Below are positions 1 through 13,753 of a stretch of 64,000 nucleotides of DNA, piece after piece. The DNA is from Monilinia fructicola (taxonomy: Eukaryota > Ascomycota > Leotiomycetes > Helotiales > Sclerotiniaceae): NCBI GenBank assembly GCA_008692225.1, contig VICG01000004.1:2356501-2420500 (forward strand), given 5' to 3'. Position numbers and translations under genes: made by a program. Each line of letters starts with the position of its first letter. Within the stretch, counting starts at the first letter, position 1. The notes under the pieces are model-generated. The model saw nothing but the letters and a program-made list of their open reading frames with translations, was not told the origin of the DNA and ran no database searches.

Positions 1-3000
1 TCGTTTTCTTTTGTTTTTACAGATGGCAAGAGGAGAGAAGTGCACGTTCCTGGGGTGATCCATACATGACTAGTTCTTGAACATGATTACGGAAAATATA
101 CAACTACATCATGGAAATGAGACAGAGAGAATATCGAAAACTTTGAAGTAGAAACGTTGTAAACGGCATTCCCTTCAGAATATTGTGCCGATTTCCTTCC
201 TCGGGTAATTTGTCATATTCCAAAAGAAGAAGAATTTTGCAGCTTTGTGCGATGTTCCATACTTTGGACCTCTGTAAAGAGACTTCTGGGGGGTTAGGGG
301 TTGGTAGAGGGAACTGGATTTCGAGCCTACGGACTACACCAGATGTTCCGATCTATAAATACAATGTTCTAATCTCGTAGAAGAAAGTGTATTCCTGGAA
401 ATTGAGACTCCTGAATTATACAGTTATTGCGCTGGACTCCTATTCCCCCCTCCTGTATGATTGTAAATCCAGTCCTTGAATTATCCACTGTTGGGCTCAC
501 TCATTCATAGAAGCCTTCCTTTTTGGCAGTAGTATATCAGATCTTGGTGTTATGCCGCCGAGGAAGATAGCGATGTAGCAGCTCGGCAGACTTATGGATA
601 TGGGGTATTGTCTACCTTATAATGGGGAAGAACAAGGGAAGTGCAGTTGGTCAGGGGTAATAGTTAGAACAAGATAGGTCACGGTATGTATTTAGAGGCA
701 GCGGATGGGGCACATGGGGAGAAGGGGGCAGTTGTGCGGAAAGCTGGAGCTTAGATCGATCATCGCGCTTGGTTAAGATAGGGATGAGAGAAGCGCCTGG
801 ATTTCTTCACCGCCACTAACTACCGAGTACATCACGAAAATTGCACCTAGCAGCTGCCCTAGATTAGCATTAGAACCCCCAGGTTTCAACCACCATGCGA
901 GTCATTGAAGTATCACGAAGCATCAAATTTCGTATGTTCAAGGCAGCAGATTGATGGAAGATATGGTATAGCAGATCTTTCTCCATTCGAATCCGCCTCG
1001 AGGTTTACAGTCCTACACTTCTATACTCCATGATATTTGCGTTCTGCTCATGAATCACCAATAATATTGCTAGGAGAAGCACAGTGATCGATTCAGAAAA
1101 AGAGAGAGTTGCGATTTCTAGGAGAGTTGGATTGATGTGACGAAAGCATGAATCAAGTCCGAGCCACACGAACAATCTCGTACCATCGCATTCCAATGGA
1201 ACTTCTTGATTGTGCCTAATATAAACTCAAGACTTCTCTGCCTCTGCTGTTGGGTCGTACTCGCCATATGTCGTTCTAGTATATATTATATTGTATGCAT
1301 TACTACACAAACCAAGGGCATGCCAACTCATATGGATAGACTCTGCGATTGGGTTCTCAAAGGTATACAGAGCTACATTGTCTACCTATTCCCATCCCAA
1401 TTCCTCGTCACAGAGTCTCTCCCATGAAAAAAACCTCTCGATTGGGCATCTAAAGTGGCAGAAAATTAGACATCGAGTCTCAAGCTCCCCCACCACACAT
1501 ACAAATGGTATAATTCATGGTCGATGTCACTGTTCAATCGAAACTTTGATAGCGATAAACGGAAAGACAGATAAAATTATCAAAATTGACGAGCCCTTCC
1601 GCTAAGCCTTGGAAGCATGTCTATCCGGAGATGTACGCATAAACAGAAGGTAGTTCCGGCTTACAGACATCGTTATGATGATGCTCGATTGTTACGTATC
1701 TCAACGGAATAACTTCCTTCCAATGCCAACACTAATAATTACAATTGCAACAGTATGGCCGTCTTTCAAGCACCCATCAAAACAATCGCAGCCAATATCA
1801 GGGAAATGTCAACCCAAATCTGGATTACCAATTCTCGAAGATGTTAACCCTCGACTCGAACTGCCAAGTCTGATTAATGGTAGAGTATGATATTACCCCC
1901 ATTCTCTTCTTCCTAATGAACCAGAAAACGCATAGCACACTTGTTCTGCGTTCAATCTCCTGACTTTTCGGAACTATCTTGTCTTCTGCATGTGTGGAGC
2001 ACATAAATTTTTCTTTTTTGCTGTTTGTTGTTGTCATCTATCCACCCAGTCGAGATTGCAGACAAGCAAACAAGAAGATAGGTATGTTAAGTATTCAAAA
2101 AGTGAAAAATACCGCAAACAAGGATTGCCCTTAAATCCACATGCAAAAAAGCAATGCATATGTATGTATGACACGACCTCGAGAGTCAAGCATCATTGAA
2201 AATCATCTAACCGAGCCCAACAGTTGGTGTTCTCTATTGGAAGACGAGTTAAAACCCCTTACAATAAAATATTTCGCCAATATTGTTGATTTCAGAATCA
2301 GGGGGGAGATAGCGGAAAAAATGGTACCCTACCCACTTCCGCATTTCGATATGGGAATCTGGATGCAACTCATCCGTGGCGAGATGTGCAAGAATGCCCA
2401 ACATGTAAGGATTGCTGACTCGTGCCTATCATGCCGACGATCACATGTTCTATCCCTGGCATCCACTGCATATTCACCATCGCCCACACAACACATTTGC
2501 GACGGAATTTACCCGCTTATACAGTATTTTCCTCTTCTCCGCGTTGTTCTCAGCATCATTGTGAATCTCTCTTTTTCATGAAATAGGAAGTGCCATTGAG
2601 GGGCTGAAACCAGATAAATGGAAAGTCTCTTTCCTCACGACATCGGAGTCCACACCTCGATGGGTTTTTTTTTTCATGCAATTCCCAAACCTCAAGGACT
2701 TGATTGTTAGGCTTTTGACACCAATGAAAGCTGTCATTTCGGTTTCCTCCCTAAATGAGCGAAAATCTCCGGCACGTGCATACCCCGTGTTTCAATCGCT
2801 CCTTCAATTAAAGAAGGTTTTGAGCTGAACTACTCCGTATGTGTTGTTCATGCACAGGCATTTGTGGATTATTGATGATGGGGTGATCCCACGAGGAGCT
2901 CAGACCTTGACTCTAGATCAGACCGAATAGTAGATGCACGTCGCTTTCGGACTGATACTAAAATGAAGTGTATTCACAATTTAGGCTTATGACGTCGATC

Positions 3001-4974
3001 TTAAAACACTTTGCGATTTACCTTGCCTTCCTGGGTCAAGAGGAGAAAGCTTGCTCCATAAGTCTGAGTGTGGGCAAACTTCTGCCCCATACCTATGCAT
3101 ATATGAGATCGCGCTCCGCGGAGGCTAGAAGCTGCATAAGAGACCCTATTTGGTACAATCTGCAGAAGATGGATATTTTGAAAATATCCATCTTCCATAT
3201 GCATTCATTTTATCCATATGTAGTCATTTGGCTACAGATAGACTGAGATAGTGCCCGCCGCGTAGCAGTCAAGCCTGCGTCTCATTTGGCTTTGTATACG
3301 ACTGCATTGCCGCGAGCCGGCGAGCGGGAATCTTGCAGATCTCGTAGTGCAAGGACTACCGTAGAACTTCGAGCCAAGTACCAAGCGGAAGTACTCTCCG
3401 TATGGAAGACCTAAATAACGGAGGAATTATCGTAAGTTGCAGAAAGGGGCCACTATGTTATACTCGAAATAGTTTGGCAGCTCGAAGCAGGCCACTAAGA
3501 TTGTTTTGTAGTGCACGGTGGGTGTTCATACAATTGAGTTTAGATAGAGGGCTTTTTTGCGCGAGGTATAAATCGAATTTTCGTTAGTAGCATGGGGTAA
3601 GAAGGAGTAATCCAATCACTTGATGGGGTGTGAATGAAGCAATGTAATATTGATCTCCCGCACAGGTACAGTATCATTGTGTAACCCATGTCGGTGGCTG
3701 GATATCCAACTAGGATGACAACCAAGTTTGAAGCAATGATCAGGAAGATGCCTTGATGATGTATGTATATGTAGGATAAAGTACGAAGCGATGCATATCA
3801 GAATTGGGAAAGAGACACTTCTGCATAAACAGACATGATGGGTATCTACAAAGATACATACAATACAAAAAAAGTACATCTTTGCTGCTGCGCCGCGTCA
3901 TACTGCGTAGTCAATATAGCAAATGAGGGGTCAAGCTAAAGGATTTCAAAGGAACGAAGTGGAGGCACGGGAACCATTCGGCTAGAGACTAGAGCCTCGG
4001 CTATACAGAACCTAGACTCGACTTGAGCTAGAGTCTCTGAAATCGACAGCGATGTGAATGAATGGCGGTAGAGTTCCTGACTAAAAGACTGGTGGAATTT
4101 GAGCGAGATATGTCACGCAGTCCCATCGTCGCATCAAGCATCAAGAAGTGTGAACCCATACTGCGTTTTCTTTGACATACAGTATAGAAGATCTACTAAT
4201 GATACAGTACAGAATTTAAACTTTTCATGGGACTACCATATGCCAGAATCGATGAGCAGATATTCGAGAAAGGGAACATCGGGCAGTCTTGCCGGCTACA
4301 AGCGCCTACACACATACATATACAGTGCTGTACGTCGTCTTGCATTGTCAACAACCTGGCAGTATTTTGCGAATAGGTTCGAGGCCTTTGAGAAGACGAG
4401 GAATAATGTTGAATCACCGCGAGAACTCTGTATGATTGTTGAGAGTGTAAACACATTCGCATGGCTAGCCCAAAGAGAGCCCCATGGAGATATAGTCATC
4501 GGATGAGAGGCTACATTTGGATAATTATGTACGAAAGAAGAAGGGAATGGAATGGTTGGAATTGTTCGATCCTCAAATCGACCAATGATCATGTGAGGAT
4601 TGATATCATGTAAGATGTTGAATCTTGGCGTACCCGTATTTAGAAATCCACCTACTCAGCAGATTGAAGGGATTGGAACTTGGAAAGCGGCAGCATGAAG
4701 CTACAGTGTCAGTATGATATGACTGTGGGGGGAGACAATTCGAGTCTCTTCTTTTTCATGTACGGAGTAATGTACAGTAAGTAGCATCGACTAAAGCTAC
4801 TGGGGACCTTGGTGTGATAATGATTTGATACCTTGTTCCTACTGTACCACTTGCGCTCGAATGCGGCAAGGACCAAACTTTATTTACGAGCGTTAAACGA
4901 ACAAAGTTAGATTAGAAACGGATTATCTCCAGTTCTATCACTGCCAAGTTTTGTGTACGCAAAGGATTGTACTT

Positions 4975-5390
4975 GGTTCGTGGTGGGTGGTGGGAGGTGG
5001 ATGGATGGTGGATGGTGGATGATGGATGATGGATGGTGCTTGGTGCTTGGTGCTTGGTGCTTCGTGCTTCGTGCTTCGTGCTTCGTGCTTCGTGAGCACA
5101 ATATACAATATACAATGTACAATATACAATATACAATATACATACAATACAGTACAGACTACAAGTGCAGGACTCGAGTAGTAGCACTTACTTACTTACT
5201 TGCTGCACATACTTTTTTCAAGGTTCTCATGACTTCTACTTTACCCTTCTGTATGTATTATTTCATGCAGGTATTAGCGACGCTATCCCTTCTTTTCCCT
5301 TTCTTAGTCTTGTATAGTACAGTACAGTACACTCACTACACTCACTACACTCACTACACTCACTGCACTCACTACACCACATTACACTCC
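4975..5390. repeat. Cluster of four different short tandem repeats
   Basis: Four unrelated arrays lie within about 400 bp. There are GTGGAT/GATGGAT-type units near 4995-5035, eight copies of 7-bp GTGCTTG/GTGCTTC at 5036-5091, six copies of 7-bp ACAATAT at 5098-5139, and five copies of 9-bp ACTCACTAC at 5331-5375. The open frames through them are repeat artefacts. Confidence 0.9.
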
Positions 5391-5806
5391 AGTCAAAGAT
5401 GCTTTGAGATATTGATATGCTTTGATTGGCAGATGATCTTACAATCAAGTAACTAATCAAAGTAATACAAACAAGATAAGCATTTGATATAGAGATATGG
5501 ATGCATGCATGTATGCATTTTATGGAATCTTCTTTTCTTTTCACGATGCCTAGGTAGTAGGTATGAACGAGTACAGAGTAGGTACAGTACAGTGCTGAGT
5601 ACAGTACTGTAGTCTGTAGCTTGTATGGAGATGGGAGGAATGAAAATTTCCCGGTCGTTTTACGTACTGTATTGTACCGTCCTGTGTCATGATTTCGCCG
5701 AGAAAAGATTTGCTACATGGGAGGCTGGTCAGATCAATCATCAATACCATCAATCACAAGTCCAGGTCAACAACCATGAGCATTGAATCGTTGATAATCA
5801 AAGAAA

Positions 5807-5888
5807 GCATGGCATGGCATGGGCATGGACATGGACATGGATATGGACATGGGCATGGGCATGGGTATGGGCATGGGCATGGGCATGG
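5807..5888. repeat. Hexanucleotide GGCATG array
   Basis: An imperfect GGCATG/GACATG 6-bp array of about 13 units. In one frame it reads as Gly-His repeats, but the surrounding frame has no recognisable protein character. Confidence 0.9.
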
Positions 5889-8800
5889 TGTTGTTCTCAC
5901 CCTCACTCACTCACTCACTCACTTTGACTGCTCAGCCTACATGTGGGGATTAGCAACTCAATTCAACTCATGCGTTTTCAATTCCACACTCTGGATCCTT
6001 TTGGATCCATTCTTCGACAAAAATCAAGATTTGGGGGCTGAACGATTGGGTGACATGATTTTCGTGATCCCTCCATGCAATCCTCGTAGTCCGAGAACTG
6101 GAAGTTTATGTGTGTGCTTCCAAGGATTCGTTGTGATTCTCATATCAAATTGTTTCGTCAATATATACGAGGACTCAAAAGGGATTGAAAATCGAATTCG
6201 ATGGTGGGTGGATCTGGATCATTACCATGTCGCACATACTCGCTCAATTTGAGAATAATGGATCGATGATCGTGGCACACATTGTTCATGAAAAGGTTGC
6301 CAGATGGCGAGTAGACAGACAGACAGACCTCTTTATCCTATGCGGTGAAAATGTGAAAAATATGATATGTCATATTTCATACTTCATCCCAGTCAAGGTT
6401 CCTTGGGGGCAGGAGTCCTTTGGCCGTGAAAGGTTCATATTGCCGCTGTCGCTGTTTTACAGGATGCGTTTCTACTATAATCGAGTGTGAATGAAGTTGT
6501 TCGAAGAGTTCGTCAATATCGATAACTTTAGTCTCATATCAAAAGTTACTATTAGATCGCCCCTAAATGGCGATCTATCTAGTTTCATTTTCCCCTGATT
6601 CTTTGGCGTCGCCCTTTAAAATGATGCTTTTCCCAGAATTCCCAATTCTATCTCTTAGTAACTCGCTTCCACCACTCACAGACATGGATGATAGACAATT
6701 AAAACTAACTTATACCAAAAGCCTGCTAATGGATTCCCATGACCGTTATGTCGGGAGCTGCTACTGCGGGTAAACGATTTTTTAGCACTGTACACACATC
6801 GTAGCCACGACACAAGTGCACAACACTATCCAGCACCATGAAAATGCTTATCTGAGAACTAAGAACTAAGGAAGGGCTAAAACTAAAATCTTAGATATCT
6901 CAAGGCTTATTCTGGACGACATGTCTTCAATATACCTCCAACTTCATGTAGAATCTGCTCAGCCTTTACGAGATTTCTGTCGGAATTAGATGTCACTCTC
7001 GCCTCGCACCGTTCACTTGGTCTCCCACTCTTGCATCTACGCCTTTTGAGCCACACATCTCACCGAGTGAGGAAAGCTGCAGGCGTAGAACCGCATATCA
7101 CCTCTATTCCATCCAGGCAAACCCTTGCCAAAGTAACGGCAGATGTGAGATAGATGTTGCTGTGCATTTGTAAGTTTGTGATCTGGTGTCAGTCAATGTC
7201 CGCTCTTCCGAAGATTACATTCGACACATTCGACGCCGGATGCATTTGCCATCTGTTTCTCCTCTTTCAATCGATGTCGCGAGGTTGAAGTATCACAAGA
7301 GAGTGGAGCCGAAGGGTAAAATATTTCTCGTGCGATCAGTCGTTGTCCTGCAGAGGACTCATAGAATTTATCTACCCTGGTATCAATATCATAATCTACG
7401 CTGCTCACCTCGTTTCGGGATCCTGTCGGCGGAAGTCACGGACAATTTTCCAATCGTTAGCTGAGCATGTTCGAATTGATTGATCATCCTTTATATATCT
7501 TAGAAGACGAATTATGGGACAAGAGTGGAGATGTAGAGTTGTAAAGTAGGGAAGAGGGCGGAAGAGCAGGGAAATATGCGGACATAGAGCTGGAAAGTGG
7601 GAAGCTCCCCCCAGTGTCATGTATTATTTGCTGGTCAGCTGAGAGAGTCCAAAAAGTGATTGGAGTGACAATCTGCAACGTTCGCAAATCGTATTTCCAC
7701 TGTACTGTAATCGCTTTCTATTCACAACCTTCAAATCTGATGATGACTTCAATCTCGGCAAGCTGAATAGTCATCCCAAATGAGAATCAAAAACGCAGGA
7801 TGATTCATCTGGATTAGGTGAACTCACGCGTGTCAGCCAATAAACACGCCATTTCATTGCGAATGGAAGGAGGACAAACTGTTATTCCGACGAATCCAAT
7901 AAATCCCCGAAATATCTATTATGACAGAAAGCAAAAGCACGAATCATTGGTAAAGGCAATGAATGCAGCCAATATAGACAAGAGCCAGCAGCGGTAAGAA
8001 GAGAAGGGAAGAAATATCTGTCAAATTATCAAGCTTGCCACCATTCAATTCCTGCGCGTTGGTTACGTACACAAACAAAACAGAGAACATTTACATATCA
8101 CATGCCAATGAGAAGATGTGAGAGAAAAGGACGATTCGGTTGTGACAATTCGACAGACATCCATCCTTCAGCGGTAGAAGCGGTAGGCTATTGTTCGGGA
8201 GAACAAATTTTTTCCTCGTCGCAAACCCAGATGATCAAAGATCCGCATTCAGGGTTTGAGATATACATATTTTTTTTGAAGCTGTTACGATATGATCGAG
8301 TTGCCTCACCCGGAAGACAACTCATCCACCAGCCCCCAACCCCCTCCCCCCTCCCCCCTTCATTTGCCAAACGAGAAACGAGAAACGAAAGATCTAAATT
8401 CTGATGGCAAGAGAACTTCAGAATTATGCGCATCGCAATCCAATGCGACTGCATCTCTCGAGTATGTGCTTTTTATCTATTCCTAGATATGGCCAATCGA
8501 TCATGTACAGTATCAGCGACTCTCACCATCTATCTGCATGTAGGTATTATTTGTAATCTTTCGGACCTCGTTGTCCCCTGGTCCCATCGCCACAACATAC
8601 TCAATCGTACATGATCAAATCCTAGAGGTTGCTACCGTATTCTGATTCGAGATTCATACCGTATGATCCTCATTATTCATTCAATACTTCTCTTCACCTC
8701 AACTTTCCAATGACGGTAAGTGAGAAGTTGTTCGATCAAAACTTCTCCAACCTTCAATAAACGTGGACCCCCTGGCTAAACCTTGAGTGAGAAGTGATTG

Positions 8801-11800
8801 AGAAAGAATATACAGTATCACCGACTGACGTCCTTGAGCCCTTCAATCCTAGTCTCTCTTCCTGGTTGATATCTCCCGTGAAATCTGGCCGACCGCTGGT
8901 TACACTGGCTGGCATATGTGATTCGTTCTACTCGATACATTTATATCCTTGGCACACATACTCATCCACACCAGCTCAATTGTCTGACGCATGTTCAGGG
9001 TTAAACACGCATCGCTCAGCCTAAACATTTTTCACTAGAACACCAGATTCCTTCCACGGAGTAAGCATTCGTGCGAGTAATTTAATGGCCGAATCAAAGG
9101 CCACTCCAACCCAATGCTAATCGGTTCCCGATCTCCTGGAGTACTCTTAATTAGCTCCCTAGTCCCCCTTCTTCTTAGCTTTCCCTTTAGCACATCCCTA
9201 GACAGACAACTCGGTCGCTGCGGACAGTGAAGAAGAAGAAAATTGTTGAACACAAAGCAGGGCCATTACGCCGCCGCACGCACGTCAGTAGTCTCTCATC
9301 TCTCTTTTCATCTTCCATCCAGGGTCTATCTAGCACCACACTACTGTACGGTGCTGTACTGTACTGTATTGTATGGTTTGTGCCCTGTCATTACCTCATT
9401 ACTTACGACAAACGAACTCCTCAAACTCACTAAAGCATTCACTAAACTTGGATTGGAGTAGCACCATTGTGAAGACTTGAAACGAAGCGCGCGATCATCT
9501 ATTGTTGGAAACAAACGCCTACCCAGGTACTGGCTCTAGCTTTGGCATCCTCCTTTAGACTAATTTTTCTTCCCCAGATAATCAATCATAGGCTCCTCCC
9601 ACACGCTTGGGTCGCCTACACAAGCGTTGTTCAATCATCCATCCCCTCCATCCCTCCATCAACACCACTGCCGCACCACACCATTGGCAAAGGGCCTCCC
9701 TCATCTGTACGAAATTCTGGAGACAGACAACCTGAGCATCGTTTGTTCTATTCATACATTCTATTTACATCATTGACTTGACCGCAACACACAAGCTTCC
9801 TGCCGCATCTCTAGTCAATTGATATCACGTGCACTAGCTTTGAGACTACTTACTACTTCATTATTATCCCCCGTCGATTACTTCGGATTTTGTGCAGGGG
9901 CTTGCCAAGGGTTCCAATCCGAGGCTGCTGATATATCCATCCATTCATCTATCTCTCTATCTCTATCGGTCTATCTACCTCTACGCTAGTCACTGTAAGT
10001 TAGCTTCCATTAGACAAGTCTCCCTTTGGGAGAAGAACAATATCGACAACGATATCAAGACCATTCAATATCAAAAGGATTTTGCAGCTTCACATCTCTG
10101 TGGGAAAGGAGGGGGCTTTTATATATACATATATGTTTTATGTTTCATCCAAGAGTGCAATTGCGCCTTATGCGCATTTGCTTCACCCAATTTTAATTGA
10201 TTTGTACTGACAGATAAAAAGTCTTTCAAGATTAAATAATATTTGCGGGCCCAACGCACTTTTTTTCTTCTAATCAATCTTCACTCCCTTCCTCTGCCAC
10301 GGCCACCACAAACAAATATCCCTCACAACACAATACCAAAGCACCTTTGTGAATAGGCACAAGATCAAATTCTTTGTCGCGAACATACGATTTAGAACTC
10401 TGCGACAACGCGGAACTTCGACTTCTCGACTCACTTCCACGAATTATTTATCTTGACATAAAAGAGGGCGAGACGCGTCGTGGATATTTCTGCCGTTTGC
10501 CGGTGAAGAACGTACACATCCAACCATTACCAGCACTTTGTGGTTGGACATAACGCTAGGACAGCCGATACCAAGAACGGCAAGACTGATAGTCATCGAC
10601 GCCAGGATAGCAGTGAAGATCCTCTATTCGGAAGAGCTTCACTCAGAGCGCCCTGCCATTGTTTTCCTACTTCGAATCCAGCCCTTCGGAAAAAAGATCA
10701 GACGGACAACAAGACCAAAAAAAATAAACGGCATCAAGTAGTAACAAGAACGGTGTCAATTTGAAGGGACCATACTTTAAATTCAATTCGGAAACAGGCG
10801 CGTTTAGAGGACGGCCTTGTTCTTCAAGTGAATTGAATATCAAATTTGATCGAGTTGTCCTGCAGACTCTCGGCTTCCTCCAAACAGCAAGAAGGGACGG
10901 AATATCTGATTGCCTTTTACAGGCATACGTACTGTTCCGATTTCCCTCCGAACTGCCTTCTCTGTATTTGGAATACTTTTGAGTTCGGCTTGCCCCTCTC
11001 AGCAGCAGGTTCTGGACCTTGAATCTCGTCATTCAATCAACATTGATTCGCGCATCCCCACCACTGTGAAATCCTGCGACGCCGGAACTAGTGAAAAGAT
11101 CGAGACACTCACTCGAGTAGTCATCGAAATTAAGGTTTAGCAGCAAGCTCTCAACACCAGGAGCTGGATAATTGTTACCGTGACGAAAGCATCACTTCAC
11201 ACAAGACATTTTGTCATTGTCGAATAAGAATTGTGGAAGATCTGCAGCTTGATCCTTCCAAGACTCCTTAGTCTCAGCACTACGCCCGAGGCAGTTTTGT
11301 TCCACTGCCAGATCCGCATATCCATCAGCTGATCGACGAATCTGAGAAGGGCATAGTGTCATACTCTTCGGTCCCAGGGGATATTCACACATCCGACCAT
11401 CTATCTAAGTTTGCATCACCAAATCCGAGGATCACGTCCTAAAGTCAAGCAACGCTTCTAACGACTGGACCATCACATACATGCATAGGGCTTACGACCA
11501 TTTACACGCGCGACTGTTTAGTTCAGCTATATCCAAAACCACCGTCTGACAGCAGTATTTCATCTAAGCAAACCACGAATAGTCACAAGTCATACGTACA
11601 TTTTCAAGTTTCGAAACAGGCCGAATATCATCTCCCTCGAAGAAAGACAAGGAACAGTTTCTCCTCGTTCATTATTCGTAGAAACTCAACGATCACCGAA
11701 TCAGCAGTGGCCTCGGCCAATATTTTTCTTTGAAAGACGAGAGAGAAAGAACCTTTGAGTCCCCACACTTGCCCACCTGGACCAAGCATAAGACATATCG

Positions 11801-12199
11801 AAAACTATCTTTTCCCCATCATAATCTTACTACATTACCATCATACCTATTTCCATTCAGCCAATATTCGATTTGTTCAAGGTTTTGACCTAGCAAGATC
11901 AAGTATAGTCTGATCATAGAGGAAAAACAAAGTCTACGGTTCTGCAAGTCTCCGATACACTACGACAAAGCGAAACTCTAAAAGCGCACAGACGACATCA
12001 TACAGCTCATACGAGTACTGATACTGACACACGAAAACTCACTAAACGAACATCGCACCCATAACAGCATCATACTTTTCCTGATAAAGTTTGGGCTGTG
12101 GTGTGGATACGTTAACCCTTGTATCTCTTTTTTTTTACTCGGTAATAAAAAGATTTGCCACTTTCCCGCTTTTTATCGATTTTGCGGGTGAAGAGTTGA

Positions 12200-12316
12200 A
12201 TTGGATTAATTGGATTAATTGAATTAATTGGATTAATTGGATTAATTGATTTAATTGATTTGATTGATTTAATTGATTTCATTGATTTCATTGAATTAAT
12301 TGAATTAATTGAATAA
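12200..12316. repeat. 9-bp minisatellite, consensus ATTGGATTA
   Basis: Twelve successive 9-bp units (ATTGGATTA, ATTGAATTA, ATTGATTTA, ATTGATTTC) drift in sequence along the array. It lies about 1.4 kb upstream of the con7 start and may fall in its promoter or leader. It can be translated as Ile-Lys-Ser/Ile-Asn-Pro repeats on the minus strand, which I take to be meaningless. Confidence 0.9.
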
Positions 12317-12869
12317 TCAATTGATTTAATCATTTTATTCTGATTGCGGAAGAAATCATTGAGAAAATTATAAGATTTTTATTGTTATTTTTTTCATAAT
12401 TCCTTCATCAATTCAATTACCACGTCTACTACTCCGTGGAAGGCATTTGGGCAAGTTTACAACCAGCAACCACAAAAACAACACCACCAACAAGAAGAAC
12501 AACAACAACAACAACATCAGCATCAGCCACTCTTCTTACCTCGATTTTCTCCACAAAATACCTCTTTTCTTCTTCTTCCTTCTCATCTGCTTCATATTCT
12601 CTCCTCTTTTATCTTACCGATTAGAAGAGTACTCGAGCAGTCCCTCTTTCAAAGTTGAAGAAAAACCGCCACACATTATTCTTCAATCATTTGGAAGAAA
12701 ATCAGCCAATCGACCAATCAACCCATCGATCAACCAACCAACCAAGATCAATCAATCGTCGTTAATTTACCCGTTACGGTATTTACATATATTACTGCAC
12801 TGGTTGATTGGTATTAATCTTCACTTGATCATATTCGCGACGATTCTCCAATTCTTCAGTTCCCAAATA

Positions 12870-13135
12870 GGATTGGATTGGACTGGACTGGATTGGATTG
12901 AATTGAATTGAACTGAATTGAACTGAATTCTCACACTAGCGGAAGACCAACGACCGTAACAAAAACCTTGACAGTACTGCGTACCTGCTCAGTACGAGTA
13001 TCTCTACAGTATACGACTTGCTGTACATCCATACTCACCCAGACACTCACACTCACACTCACACCCACACACCCACACACTCACTCACACTCACACTCGC
13101 ATACCTACCCACCTACCCACCCATTCACCCACCAC
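12870..13135. repeat. GGATT pentamer array followed by CA-rich repeats
   Basis: GGATT/GGACT/GAATT pentamers run over 12870-12930. A second tract of CACTCA, CACACC and ACCTACCC units fills about 13036-13135. Both lie upstream of con7 in a C/A-rich stretch. Confidence 0.8.
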
Positions 13136-13753
13136 TACTCATACCTACTTGCTAGACTCGATCCAGTATCGACTTAGTGGCTTTTATTAGTTACTCTCGA
13201 ATATTGGATCTCCTTCAAGTTAGAACATCCCGTCATTTATCGGAAATATTCCCAGCCTATTCCCTTTCCGGAAATCCACTTTATCAAACCCAAACTTAAA
13301 ACCAAAAAAAATCAATTCTTTGCCAGGTTCTTAGGTCCTGGACTTTCCCAAGTACCATCATCGATAATCGACCTAAGAGAATTCAGAATCCACTCTTTTT
13401 CAATCCATTTGGACCCACTTGGTTAGGAAAGACCTAAAAAGTCCCTCTTCTCCTCCAAGATCGCCGTATACCAGACTCGTACTATCATCTTTTGAGTCAA
13501 GCATTCTTGACTTCTTCCTTCCTTCCTCATCAAGTACCATCTACATCTTCGTCAGTCCTTAGTAAGACTCTGTACTAAAACCCCCTTCAACTCCCTCTCG
13601 GCCTACATACCTACATATCTACATACCTTTTACTTCTTTACCACGGAAACCTCGACCCCCCCTCCTCCCCCCAACAATCAACAACACTCGAGCACATCTC
13701 ATACATACATCAGTTAGTTGATAGGAGTATAATCCGTATCTTTTAGCTGTAGT

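Larger units (their letters stand above)
1..13753. other. Gene-free interval upstream of con7
   Basis: I see no recognisable gene in this interval. The open frames are short (up to 187 codons), mostly lie in tandem repeats or have no family resemblance, and show no credible exon chaining. It holds several short tandem arrays (listed separately) and exact copies of the 9-mer TACTCCGTA at 2831 and of its complement at 4761. From about 12.4 kb onward the plus strand turns rich in C, T and A with long pyrimidine runs. That is what fungal promoters and 5' leaders usually look like, so part of it probably belongs to con7. Transcribed non-coding RNA cannot be ruled out by eye. Confidence 0.6.

Noticed and set aside
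4953..5456. 167-codon plus-strand frame
   Set aside because: It consists mostly of translated 7-bp and 9-bp tandem repeats, with equally long frames on the opposite strand.
5689..6252. 187-codon plus-strand frame with Gly-His repeats
   Set aside because: The Gly-His part is a GGCATG microsatellite and the flanks show no family resemblance or splice structure.
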